DNA of 64,000 nucleotides from Trichobilharzia regenti (lineage: Eukaryota; Platyhelminthes; Trematoda; Strigeidida; Schistosomatidae). The notes beneath the pieces were generated by a model. That model was not told where the DNA came from, did not search any database, and was given only the letters and a program-made list of their open reading frames with translations. The translations under genes and the position numbers were made by a program. The DNA lies in the NCBI GenBank assembly GCA_944472135.2, contig OX235263.1, positions 23,737,379-23,801,378 of the forward strand. Reading direction: 5' to 3'. Each line of letters opens with the position of its first letter. The stretch's first letter is position 1. Shown in pieces: positions 52,675 through 63,619 of the stretch.

Positions 52675-53045
52675 AGTGGATGATTAGGTCGGAAAAGAGT
52701 TAGGGGGCGGTCAAATAAAAACCTACCATCAATCCATGATGTATTTAACAGGCGGTTCCAGCCAACCACATAGCTGATTGCGGTCCTCAGGATTCTAAGA
52801 ACCAATGGTTCCAGCCTAATGATGAATTGGTTCAAAATGTCTCTCAGTAATGGTGAAGATGCATTCACTTTTTGCGCTCCTCGACATCCGTTAAACCCTC
52901 ATGTTCTTTCATGTTACCATTCTTTCTGCCTTACATTTTTGCTTATTTGCTTGTTTTGTTGAATCTCTTTTTTGTCTTCCTTTGTGTGCTCTATGGAGTG
53001 TGCCAACTTGAACTGGTGTATTTCTGAGCAAAGCTGTGTGTTGAA
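52675..53045 (+). mobile_element. RTE-like 3' fragment, old copy
   Basis: The plus-strand last part of an RTE ORF and its 3' UTR (GGTCAAATAAAAACCTACC, TTGTCTTCCTTTGTGTGCTC). It starts about 35 bp after the minus-strand copy, so the two point away from each other. Confidence 0.68.
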
Positions 53046-53254
53046 ACTCAGTTCATGATTCACGTCTCATCTTATTTAGGTCCTATCACCTGGGTGTACT
53101 TGCACACCCAATAAGTGGTGGTTTTCTTGCTGCGGAGACTCTGTGAGGGTGTAGGGTTCGAGTATGTTATTAATTAATTTTTTTATTTGCATTTAGTTGA
53201 AATTATTATAGCTTTTAAATTACACTGTGGTAATTTTTTGGCGGTTAGTACTCA

Positions 53255-54401
53255 TGCAGCCAAGTAAGAGCTTACGGCCAGTTGTCATCTGAACTGGTGA
53301 AAACTAGTGGTGTCTGTCAGGGACGCCCACTGTCCCCATTTCTATTCATTTTCACGATAGATGTGCTAATGGCATTAACCATAACTCACTTCAGAGACTC
53401 GGAGATTGACTTATTACCAGGGAATAATCTCGTTGACTTAGAATATGCAGATGATATGTTCTTCTAGGTGAAGATGCTGACAAAATACAGAGTCTTCTGA
53501 ACACCTTGAGCTGGAATCTGCGTATGTTTGGCATGTGATTCGCTCCTGTCAAGTGTAAGATGATTCTACAGGATTGGACTAAACTACATTGACTCCTAGC
53601 TTAGAAATACCGAGTGAAGTGGTGACTGAGAGTGTTGACCACTTCACTTATTTGGGAAGTTGCATTAGATAACCCCACCAACTTGATCACTGGCAAATTC
53701 ACAACACGGATACAGATGACTCGTTCGGCATAAGCCAGTTTACACCATCCCTGGCTTAGTAGACGTGATATCCGACCAAAGGGCGTGTGTACTACTCAAC
53801 AGTCCGCACCGTCCTCCTTTATGGCTATTAGTAAGACATAGTCATTCGAAGTGGAAGACATGAAAAGGCTGGCTAACTGTCTTTAATCATAGTTGTCTGC
53901 ACTTTATCTCCCATGTTGGATGGTAGGATAACAGAGTGAGCAATATTGAGGTTAGGTTTCGATCGAGTGCTAGTTGAGGAGGCGAAATCAATCGATGAGG
54001 TTGTGAAGGTGAATCGAGTGAGATGGTTAGGAGATGTGTTACACATGACTTCTCACTCATCATCTTGCTCGACTGACGATGTTAGCTGACATAGGATGGA
54101 TGAGGTTGGAAAACAGCAAGCACATAGTGGTCAAACGAAAACATGGCTTCATCAGTCAGTGGAATCCATCACAGTCAGTTTAAGCTGGCCAGTCAGTCAG
54201 TCAGCCAGCCAGCCAGCCACGTAGGGAGGTGCAGACGTCCTAACTGACTGACTGGTTTGCGTCCTTGGGACGGTAAAAACCAATAAAGGCTGGATACAAT
54301 CGGTGATATGGCTCAAATAGTCCTAAGTAATGCCACAGATGCATCCACTCCTTCTGACTTATAAGATTCAATGAAACTATATTGTTCTTCCGTATTACTA
54401 T
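53255..54401 (+). mobile_element. RTE-like fragment (diverged subfamily)
   Basis: Plus strand: ELVKTSGVCQGRPLSPFLFI (motif B with changes), LEYADDMFF (motif C), then frame-broken C-terminal sequence, a CAGTCAGTCAGCCAGC repeat near 54185 and the start of the 3' UTR. The 3' UTR is cut at 54401 by a CR1 copy on the other strand. Confidence 0.78.
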
Positions 54402-55772
54402 TCTTAATAATAATAGTCTACTTTATTCCAAAAACAATGCTGTTAATACAGAATGGAATTCTCAGCATTTGTCACAATTTTGCATCTGATTTACTCAAAA
54501 TATAAATAAAATTAAAAATTAAAACAAAATTAACCCGAGAGGAATTTGTCCACATTTACTATATAAAGTCAAATATATCCGAAGTACGAATTGAGAATAC
54601 TAAATATAATAATAATAATAACAGTAAGTTTGTTTCAAACAGTATTGTCGATTCAATTTGAAAATTTTAGCATGTTATAGATTATTGAATCTAATATTTT
54701 GTTGATATTGTATGGTGAGGGGAAAGGCAAAATTAACAGTTATTCACACAGCTTAAATGATGTTCACACTTATGAAAAAATAAACAAATAAAAACCAAAA
54801 ATTGAGAGGATTATAAATATAAGAAATACTATAACAATAAAGTTTGGTATTGTAAGGGTGGAAGAAGTGGTTTATTTAGTAGTGCAAAGAAGGTTAGTTA
54901 TTTCATGCCTAACACTGTTTTCATCACATAAAGTACGTGCAGCGAAATATGGTATAGTGGAATTATTATACTTGGAGGTACGTGCATAAAGTCTTTTGAA
55001 AAGACTTCTTGTTTTACCCGAGGAGACACAAGGTTGGAGTTGCGGGTAGAGTGGGTGCTCACAGTCTGATAAAATTCCTTTGGCGAATTTGTTGCATGAC
55101 ATCAAGTGCGTATCATTGACAATGTCAACGATATGGCCCAATGGGATGCCACTCTTCCTACTGACAGTCTTCAGAGTTCGACGAAGTATGACATAGTCTT
55201 TTTAAGCAATTCAGGAAAAAATTAGAGTGAACAGTAAAGAAGCGTAGGTAAAATACACGAGTCGACAAACTGTAAGAGGAGTGGTTGGGTTATTCCTGAG
55301 TGACTTAGCTTCTTAATGTAAAACGTCAGACGAAATATTCTTTTAGAAATCACCAAGACATGAGAAGACCAGGATAGGTCAGGAGAAAGAATTAATCCAA
55401 GATACTTAACGTCAGACTTGATTTCTATATCAATATCATCAATTTAACAACGATCATGGGAACTAACAACTTCATTTAGCCTTGTTTTACATCGGAAACT
55501 GAAATTGACAGTCCGACATTTGGAAGGATTTAGTTTAAAGCCATTACACAGACTATTTGCTGACTCCTGATAGAAATCTGTTCATCTTAGTACAGTTTAA
55601 CTGAGAGTTAAGAGGCCTTGAAACAGTCAAATCATCAACACAAAATTCATTTCATCAGAGTGAGGCAAATCATGAAAGAAGAAAGGAAACAGAACAGGGA
55701 CGCCAGCCCCCTTGTCTAAACTAGAAACGATGTTATGATGCAAGACGGTAGCAGCTGCATCTAGAGTACTTC
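54402..55772 (-). mobile_element. CR1/Jockey-like LINE copy 3, 3' part
   Basis: Minus strand: the same family as 23.1-24.4 kb, with near-identical C-terminal frame (55141-54872: HLMSCNKFAKGILSDCEHPL) and 3' UTR. The tail runs toward 54402 (AATAATAATAG). An LTR fragment interrupts it at 55773. Confidence 0.85.
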
Positions 55773-56054
55773 TGTTGTGAGAGCTGTCTGCAAGATAAAA
55801 TTGTCAACAACAATTTACGTCAATGTTTAAGTCCCAAATCAGGGTCGCGGGAAAAAAACAACAACAAAGCCTTGAGGAACTCAACAACCAATCACCACAG
55901 ACTTAGTGTGGATGGATGTGATTCGCAGATATTACAACGGACTGTCCAAGAAACGGCAACAAAGAGATGACAGAATAACCTTCATCAGGAAAACGACCAA
56001 GCAGAAGACGTTGCTTCCCGGTTAATAATAATGAGTGATAATGTACATACATAC
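55773..56054 (+). repeat. LTR fragment inserted in the CR1 copy
   Basis: TGTTGTGAGAGCTG onward; related to the solo LTRs at 9591-9929 and 35433-35737 but cut near the TACATACATACAT run, so the TATA, polyadenylation and CA end are missing. Confidence 0.7.
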
Positions 56055-56425
56055 ATGTTCCAGACGGCTGGCATGACATTTTTGGAAAAAGATTCATTAA
56101 ATATGTCAATGAGTGGGTAATATAAGATATTAGCACATTTTTAAGAATAAGGCTAGTCAAACCATCTAATCGTAGGCCACAAGAAGGGTTCAGCCACGTC
56201 ATTTGTGACGAAATCAGGAAAGCAGGTTTCATGAACACTTGTGACCCTAGGAAGCATAGCATTTGTGGGAGAATTTGTGATAGGCTTGTTAACGGTACAT
56301 ACATCAAATGCAGAAGGAATACTGTTTATATGCTTATCACCAGAAATTTCTTTCAGAAGTTTCCATCAAATCACAATATGTGACCTACTTGACATTATAA
56401 ATTGTAATCTAGAAAGCAAGCCTAG
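56055..56425 (-). mobile_element. CR1/Jockey-like LINE copy 3, 5' part
   Basis: Minus strand: WKLLKEISGDKHINS (linker), then GLRLDGLTSLILK and FNESFSKN-like RT sequence with frame breaks. It joins the 54402-55772 part across the LTR fragment and matches the order of the intact ORF at 5913-8828. Confidence 0.78.
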
Positions 56426-56489
56426 AGGTATCTCTGGCCGTAAAGCAGCAAAAAGGCCATCCGACACTTCGATCAGCTCGACCTGGCAG

Positions 56490-56565
56490 ATAAGTAAGCA
56501 CTACTGTTGATTGGTATAGGTGATATCCAACTACGCATATCGATCAGTCAATCAGTAGTATCATG
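56490..56565. repeat. Short unclassified repeat, also at 21274-21345
   Basis: It shares AAGCACTACTGTTGAT-like sequence and CATATCGATCAGTCA with 21274-21345 in the same orientation. Family unknown. Confidence 0.5.
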
Positions 56566-57499
56566 CAGCATCATGCAATTATGGTCAGACACTTCCAGTT
56601 TCACTTTTTTTTTCTGTCCACTGACTAGTGTGATAATATTTGACATTTCCAACTACAGTTTATCATGATTTGAATGACATTTCATGTTGAATGATTCATT
56701 TCTTGTTGGTTTCTCTAAGTGACGTTAAAAGTTGTTTCTTTTAAAAAAATAGATAATTAATTAAAATGTCACATATCACATGCACAACAATGATTTATCA
56801 TTGGAATCAACTTTTAAAACTATTACAAACATGATATTGAATTAAACTCGTCAGAAATGCACTCGTCATACATAGTGTTAAATTATTCTCCGATTCATCA
56901 AATGATAGTGTGAATAAGATTTAAACTTCGGAGGATTTCGATTGATTATTGAAACGATAAATATCTGGTTGTGTGTTTCAACTGCCCCTGCTAAGACTAG
57001 CGTTTGATCGATTCAGTCTAACTGATGTCAATTCGCGTCTGCTGTCAGTAGCACTCGAGTATTATGCATTATTCTCTTGTTTTCTCAGTGGGTGGGATAC
57101 AGGATTTCTGCACTACATCTCCATTTCAGTCTGTTCCCTGAAGTCTTCTTAACTACCTTTACGACTATCCATAAACTTTCATTTCCATCTCACACGATAT
57201 TCACCAATGTCAGCTAACTCGTTACTTTACATTCCAGTTCCACTGGAGCGATAGCCTGACACGTCAGGTTACTTAGTGGTATTCTCAGAGGACAACTAAT
57301 TCATCTGCATTTAATTCTTTATATCTGTTGGGTAGTAGGTTCTTGGTTGGTTATTTGGCAGACTTCATGGTTGTTAGACCTTTCTAGTTTCCGGATCTTC
57401 TATAGAGAGCCAGGTTTTGATCGAAGTCCTTAACAGCTTGTTGGAAATTATTTTGTTTCAAATCTTTAAATATTCCCATTTATAATATTAGAACAAGAC

Positions 57500-57552
57500 A
57501 TATAAGCGAACAATATTGTTGTTTTCGATTAGATCTTCTTCAGGCTTTACTC
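57500..57552 (-). ncRNA. Hammerhead ribozyme-like motif, PLE type, unit 1
   Basis: Minus strand: stem I strand AAGC, CTGAAGA (57537-57543; N7 may be any base), one extra A, stem II GAT-cta-ATC, GAAA (57523-57526), stem III AACAA/UUGUU (5 bp, five-base loop), the UUC cleavage triplet (cut after 57508) and stem I partner GCUU. A second helix UUAGA/UCUAA lies beyond an internal loop. All three helices form. The only flaw is the one-base insertion before stem II. Confidence 0.72.
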
Positions 57553-57684
57553 TAATTTACATAGATTTATATATAAAATATTGTTAACTAATGACGGTGA
57601 TTTTGTGGATCAAATAATAATAATGTGGTAAATGTTTTGAACGAAATTAATAACGATGATTATAATGATAACAAAATATTGCCA

Positions 57685-57940
57685 CTTCCACGTGTATCTA
57701 TAAATTTAGTTGCTCCTGTGGAGAAAGCTATATAGGCCGAACATCTAGACAGCTTAACGAACGCATTAATGAACATCTTCCTTCATGGTTCGGAAAGGGT
57801 CAAATAAAATCCATACGAAGTTCTATTTTGGCTCATTTGATTGATCACATCGGTCACCAAGTGGACAAAAATAGTGCTTTCAAAGTTATCTATCGCTTTC
57901 CATCGAGTCTTTCGAACGTTAGTGTTAAATTAATCCGATG
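57685..57940 (+). pseudogene. PLE GIY-YIG endonuclease fragment, unit 1
   Basis: Plus strand, one frame: CIYKFSCSCGESYIGRTSRQ, LNERINEHLPSWFGKGQ, SSILAHLIDHIGHQVD, AFKVIYRFPSSLSN. This is the C-terminal endonuclease of a Penelope-like element without its reverse transcriptase. The hammerhead-like motif upstream is on the opposite strand, as expected if an inverted terminal segment was attached at the truncated end. Confidence 0.85.
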
Positions 57941-58550
57941 ATAACTGACGAATAGATAGTGTAAATAAGATTTAAACATCGGAGGATCTTGATTGATTAT
58001 TGAACCGACAGACATCTCATTGTGTGTTTCAACTGCCCCTGCTAAGACTAGCGTTTGATCGATTCAGTCTAACTGATGTCAATTCGCTTCTGCTGTCAGT
58101 AGCACTCGAGTATTATGCATTATTCTCTTGTTTTCTCAGTGGGTGGGATACAGGATTTCTGCACTACATCTCCATTTCAGTCTGTTCCCTGAAGTCTTCA
58201 TAACTACCTTTACGACTATCCATAAACTTTCATTTCCATCTCACACGATATTCACCAATGTCAGCTAACTCGTTACTTTACATTCCAGTTCCACTGGAGC
58301 GATAGCCTGACACGTCAGGTTACTTAGTGGTATTCTCAGAGGACAACTAATTCATCTGCATTTAATTCTTTATATCTGTTGGGTAGTAGGTTCTTGGTTG
58401 GTTATTTGGCAGACTTCATGGTTGTTAGACCTTTCTAGTTTCCGGATCTTCTATAGAGAGCCAGGTTTTGATCGAAGTCCTTAACAGCTTGTTGGAAATT
58501 ATTTTGTTTCAAATCTTTAAATATTCCCATTTATAATATTAGAACAAGAC

Positions 58551-58603
58551 ATATAAGCGAACAATATTGTTGTTTTCGATTAGATCTTCTTCAGGCTTTA
58601 CTC
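58551..58603 (-). ncRNA. Hammerhead ribozyme-like motif, PLE type, unit 2
   Basis: Copy of the motif at 57500-57552, displaced by the 1,051-bp tandem period; no base differences were noticed. Confidence 0.7.
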
Positions 58604-58735
58604 TAATTTACATAGATTTATATATAAAATATTGTTAACTAATGACGGTGATTTTGTGGATCAAATAATAATAATGTGGTAAATGTTTTGAACGAAATTA
58701 ATAACGATGATTATAATGATAACAAAATATTGCCA

Positions 58736-58991
58736 CTTCCACGTGTATCTATAAATTTAGTTGCTCCTGTGGAGAAAGCTATATAGGCCGAACATCTAGA
58801 CAGCTTAACGAACGCATTAATGAACATCTTCCTTCATGGTTCGGAAAGGGTCAAATAAAATCCATACGAAGTTCTATTTTGGCTCATTTGATTGATCACA
58901 TCGGTCACCAAGTGGACAAAAATAGTGCTTTCAAAGTTATCTATCGCTTTCCATCGAGTCTTTCGAACGTTAGTGTTAAATTAATCCGATG
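58736..58991 (+). pseudogene. PLE GIY-YIG endonuclease fragment, unit 2
   Basis: Tandem copy of 57685-57940 with the same reading frame and end point. Confidence 0.85.
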
Positions 58992-59292
58992 ATAACTGAC
59001 GAATAGATAGTGTAAATAAGATTTAAACATCGGAGGATCTTGATTGATTATTGAACCGACAGACATCTCATTGTGTGTTTCAACTGCCCCTGCTAAGACT
59101 AGCGTTTGATCGATTCAGTCTAACTGATGTCAATTCGAGTCTGTTGTCAATAGCACTCGACTATTGTTTATTATTCCCTTGTTTTCTCAGTGGGTGGGAT
59201 ACAGGATTTCTGCACTACATCTCCATTTCAGTCTGTTCCCTGAAGTCTTCATAACTACCTTTACGACTATGCATAAACTTTCATTTCATATT

Positions 59293-60005
59293 AGTTTGTT
59301 TATTAGATGTATCACACAGTCAGAGAAGCAGTATTATTTCCTGGATGACGAAGTTTCGAACAAAATTTATTTATTGTTCATTATCATATCTTCAATTATA
59401 ACCACACGACTTCGAAACTTGAGTTTTATAGTTTTCTTTGTTTTCTCCTATTTGTCGTGGTTGGGGTAGCAGAATTTTCCAGATATCTGTCTGGGACAGG
59501 TGTTGAATCATTCCTATTACACGTGTTTGCAGTTGATTCGATAAGTAAACCTTTTGTTATCAATCTCTCCCTCCACCCTGTTGTTACATTAGATTTTAAA
59601 ACTGTCATCCTATCCCATCCAGCCTATTGGTATGGTTGTGTGTAATTGCTTGTGGTGTAGTGCTATAGCTGAACTATTCTCCAGATTTCTTATCTTATTC
59701 GGGTCAACTAATCTAGATTTTGTTAGGCTTTTATGTCACAGAACGAAGGGAGAGATTGATAACAGAAGCCTAGTTTATCGAATGATTCAACACCTGTCCC
59801 AGACGGATATCTGGAAAATTCTACTACCCCTACTACGACAAATAGGAGGAAACAAAGAAAACTATAGAACTGAAGTTTGGAAGTCGTGTGATTATAAATG
59901 AAGATGTGATTATGAACAATAAATAAATTTTGTTCGAAACCTTGTCATCCAGTAAGTAATCCTGTTTCATCACTGTGTGTGATACATCTAATAAACAAAC
60001 TGATA
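59293..60005. mobile_element. Fold-back element with long inverted arms
   Basis: The left arm starts AGTTTGTTTATTAGATGTAT at about 59296; the right arm is its inverted copy, ending near 60003. The arms are about 210-290 bp with small differences. They are joined by about 150 bp that encodes nothing recognisable. It interrupts the third tandem unit. Arm sequence such as TTTCGAACAAAATTTATTTA differs from PLE-B and PLE-D arms, so its class (PLE remnant or DNA fold-back/MITE) is open. Confidence 0.75.
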
Positions 60006-60044
60006 TGGAATTACTTACTGCCACATTGCCAAAGTTTTACACGC

Positions 60045-60460
60045 ATATATTTAACTTTCATTTCCTTCTCACACGATATTCACCAATGTCAGTCAACTTG
60101 TCGATTTCCTATCCACTTCCACTGGAGAGGTGGCTTGACACGTCAGGTCACTTAATGATCTTCTCAGATCACAACCGATTCATTCGCATTTAATTTTTTT
60201 ATATTTGTTGGACAGTAGGTTCTTTGGCAGAGTTCATTGTTGCTAAACATTTCTAGTTTCTCGATCTTCAATATGGAGCCAGCGACGCCAGGTGTTGATC
60301 GAAGTCCTCAACAGCTTGTTGGAAATTGTTTTGTTGACTAGCGTGTGCCAAGTCTGCGCACGATAGGGAAGCATTGACTGATTTGACATAGGTTTTGAAA
60401 ATGGAAATCTTGTTGCTTATGCTTAGTGTAGCAGATTAATGAAGACCTGCTTCACTTTCA
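60045..60460 (-). mobile_element. Perere-3-like remnant (rest of the third tandem unit)
   Basis: Diverged sequence matching 57180-57480 (CTCACACGATATTCACCAATG on plus). It is an old minus-strand Perere-3-like C-terminal fragment with no open frame. Confidence 0.6.
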
Positions 60461-60649
60461 AGAACTTACCGTTTATGTCCTTATCCGTGACACCTGTGTC
60501 TGAAATGGTGCTGTCTGTGTGTAGTTGTCAATATCAACTTACTGTATTTCTGTTGCTTGGCGTAACTTACTATTTATTGCATTGGTTGTAAATTTTTTTA
60601 TAACAAGTATATATACTTCAAAAATTACTTTACCTGAAAATGTTTTATT

Positions 60650-60714
60650 TATATTATTATTCCCTTGGGTGTTCCTAGTGGAACATAGGGCTTCAACTGC
60701 ACGCCTCCACTTGG
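60650..60714 (-). mobile_element. Perere-3-like 3' end (split by RTE)
   Basis: Plus strand shows ATTATTATTCCCTTGGGTGT and TCCTAGTGGAACATAGG, the inverted family 3' end with its hairpin. Interrupted by the RTE that follows and continued at 61336. Confidence 0.75.
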
Positions 60715-61335
60715 AAGACATGAAAAGACTAGCTGTCTTTGATCATAGGTGCCTGCGTTCTATTTCCCGTGTAAAGTGGCATAATAAGGTGAGCAACATT
60801 GAGGTTAGGCGTAGAGTTCTAGGTAAGGAGGGGAAATCAATCGACGAAGTCGTGAAGCTACAAAGACTGAGATGGTTAGGACATGTGTTACGTATGCCAA
60901 GCCATCGCCTCCCTCGACGAGCAATGTTAGCGGATATAGGGTCAGGCTGGAAAAAAGCTAGCGGCGGTCAAACAAAAACTTGGCATCAGTCAATGAAATC
61001 CACAACAGTTGGTCTAAGCCACGTAGGAAGGTGTAGACTTCATGACTGGTTGGGGTCCTCGGGACGGTAAAAACCGAAGGTTGGAAACAATTGGTGGCAT
61101 GACTCAAAATCGTTCTCAGTGGCTAGCGCAGATGCATCCACTCCCTGTGACTTATGATCTTCAATGAAACTGTTTTGTATTTCTTTATTACTCCTTTGTC
61201 TCACACCTTTGCTCACTGTTTCTATTATGCTTTTCTTGTACTTTCTTCTCTTGCTTCGCGTGCTACACGGAATGTGGCGACTTGAACTTCCGCACATTTG
61301 TGCAAAGTTCTATGTCGAAAACAGACAGACAGCTT
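60715..61335 (+). mobile_element. RTE-like 3' fragment inserted in Perere-3-like element
   Basis: Plus strand: [60 protein letters not shown] and [16 protein letters not shown]; a shift near 61040; the 3' UTR; and a GTCGAAAACAGACAGACAG tail. It is among the best preserved of the C-terminal copies and hence relatively young. Confidence 0.87.
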
Positions 61336-61725
61336 CTATCTTTTGCTGTACTTTTCACCTGCATCCATGTTAGTCCATACTGTTTCAACTCCTCTTCACA
61401 CGATCTCCTCCATGTCAACCTTGCACTGACGACTCACTCGTCGCTTCCCTTTTCGGGCTGCACTCGAGCAATGGCCTGACGTGCGTACGATGTCACCCAG
61501 CGGCCTTCTCAGCGAGTGTCCAATCCATCACCACTTTCTCCTGCATATTTGTTGGGCGATTGGTTCTTGTTTTGTCTGTTCCCATAGTTTCTTGTTGGTG
61601 ATTCTTTCCGGCCCAGCCATCTGATCTTCAGTATAGATCCAGCGAAGACAGTTGTTGATGATGGTCTGAAACAGGCTGTTGGAAATATTCTTTGTAACCC
61701 GCCAAGTTTCTGATCCGTATAGAAT
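61336..61725 (-). mobile_element. Perere-3-like C-terminal fragment (continued)
   Basis: Minus-strand continuation of 60650-60714: the plus strand carries TTTGCTGTACTTTTCACCTG and CGAGCAATGGCCTGACG, matching the inverse of 12520-12740. It ends near 61725. Confidence 0.78.
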
Positions 61726-61729
61726 TTTT

Positions 61730-62200
61730 AAAAATTTTTTTATTTTATTTATACAGATTGATTAATATGGCAATGAGATCAAGAATCTATCAAAGATATT
61801 TCCAACTCTTTATATGCTAATTTTGTTATGTATCTGTATATAAAGTTTTTACCAAACATACTGCTGTTCACTTACAAGCATAAGATTTTGTCCCTCAGTT
61901 ATTTCGAAACATAACTAAACTGATCGTATTTATCTCTTATTACTGATAAAAATAATTATTCTCCCCAATCCTTGTTATTTGGTTAGTTAGTTATTTCAGT
62001 TCTTTCGCTTTTTTAAATTACTCCCGATTGGTTACCCCATGTTTCTTTTAATCGCTACCTCTTATCAACTCTGGAAAAGTAACTGTACTCTCTACTGGCT
62101 TAATAATAGTATAAAGTTGTCTGAAAACCTAAATTATAAAAAAATTAGGTGAGGAATTGAATAGGTAGAAGTGATTTTATATATTGTTATTATTATAATA
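61730..62200. other. No recognised feature
   Basis: AT-rich, no domain or repeat family recognised. Confidence 0.35.
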
Positions 62201-62204
62201 TTTA

Positions 62205-62465
62205 TTTTATTCCTTTACGTTCCCAGTGGAACATAGGACTTGAAGCTAGAGAGGCTTGAAGTTTCCTCAGCAGTAGTGCTTGTTTATTTTTACGGGATGT
62301 GGATTTGCTAGCTTCATGCCTAACCTACCTTCCCTCTTTACCAGTCTTATTTATTACTGGCTTAGCGAGGTAAAGGAGTGCGTCTAGTGGCCAGGAATCG
62401 AAACCCGGACCAAATGACGCGCGTAGCTGGCGAGCATTCTACTGCTGTACCACCATCGACGCACT
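62205..62465 (-). repeat. SINE2: tRNA-derived SINE with Perere-3-type tail
   Basis: Minus strand: a tRNA-like head (GTGCGTCGATGGTGGTACAG; A box TGGTACAGCAG; B box GGGTTTCGATTCC), a body, and a 3' end reading CCTATGTTCCACTGGGAACG followed by an A/T-rich AATAAA-type tail. That end, including the GTTCC/GGAAC hairpin, matches the 3' end of the Perere-3-like LINE (12760-12808). Only one copy is seen here. Confidence 0.8.
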
Positions 62466-62838
62466 TTATATATTATAATTATAACGAATTACAAACACTA
62501 TTAATGATTTGTAACCAAATTAACATATTTTCTGCTTATATTTTTTAGTTCTTTAAACAATTCAAAGAACTCTTCGCTATCAGATTTTGATCTCTGTTGG
62601 GCATCATCATCGCTTACACGCATGGATGTATACAGAATATTCGTTGTGAGTGTTCACTTTTATCTTTTTCACCGAATATATATTACTAGTATTGTTAGCA
62701 GTATATATATATATATATATGCACCTGCTGATATTTGGTAATATGTTACAGTCAGTAAAGTGATTCAGTCACTGTTTTGTTAAAGCTGTGGTGTCAAATA
62801 ACGTTTATGTAGATCATATGATATGATATTCAGCGTCT
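62466..62838. other. No gene; (AT)n run near 62702-62720
   Basis: AT-rich sequence with a short AT dinucleotide microsatellite. Nothing else recognised. Confidence 0.4.
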
Positions 62839-63454
62839 GTCTGTTTTCGACATAGAACTTTGCACCGATGGGCGACAGTTCGAGTTGCCACACTCCCTCC
62901 TTGTAGCACACAAAGCAAGAGAAGAAAGTAGAAGAAATGCATAATAGAGACAGTAAACAGAGGTGCGAGACAAAGGAATAGTAATAACGAAGAACAGAAC
63001 AGTTTCATTGGAAATCATAATTCACAAGGAATGGATGCATCTACGCCATTGAGAACGATTTTGAGCCATATCACCAATTGTCTCTAGCCATCGGTGATTA
63101 CTGTCCCGAAGACCCCAATCAGTCAGGAAGTCTACACCTCTTTACATGTCTGATTGGCTTAAACAAACTGTTGTGGATTTCATTGACTGATGAAGCCATG
63201 TTTTGATTTGACCACCACTGGCTCTTTTCCAACCTGACCCTATGTCAGCTGACATTGCTCGTCAAGGAAGATAATGACTAGGTGTACGTAGCACATGTCC
63301 TAACCATCTCAGTCGATGTAATTTCACAGCCTTGTCGGTTGATTTCCCCTCCTTACCTAGCACACGACGCCTAACCTCAATATCGCTCACCTTATTATAC
63401 CACTTCACACGGGAGATAGAACACAGGCACCTATGATCAAAGACAACTAATCTT
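62839..63454 (-). mobile_element. RTE-like 3' fragment
   Basis: Minus strand: tail, 3' UTR and C-terminal ORF sequence (plus strand CTTATTATACCACTTCACAC corresponds to the VKWYNK region). Flanked by a 10-bp duplication TTCAGCGTCT (62829-62838 and 63455-63464). It breaks off at the DMKRLV-like codons. Stops are present. Confidence 0.85.
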
Positions 63455-63619
63455 TTCAGCGTCTAACAAACTGTACCGATGACTAGATAAAGATAAGCTC
63501 TCTTAGCAGTCACTTCCGGTTATTTATGCAGTGGAATTCCTGAATACACGCCCTATATATGGAGGTCTCTAAGCAACACTTAATGGTGAAGGGTGTTTAC
63601 AATACTATGGAGTTTATTT

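Larger units (their letters stand above)
56912..59290. repeat. 1,051-bp tandem repeat, about 2.3 units
   Basis: The marker ACTGCCCCTGCTAAGACTAG occurs at 56981, 58032 and 59083, exactly 1,051 bp apart. Units 1 and 2 are almost identical. Each unit contains a stretch shared with the Perere-3-like C-terminal region (about 57180-57460), a hammerhead-like motif (minus strand) and a plus-strand PLE GIY-YIG fragment. The third unit diverges at about 59290, where a fold-back element is inserted, and diverged unit sequence resumes near 60045. Confidence 0.92.

Noticed and set aside
58000..59254. Two similar 67-codon open frames (58000-58203 and 59051-59254)
   Set aside because: Their similarity comes from the 1,051-bp tandem repeat; the first unit lacks the same open frame and there is no domain.
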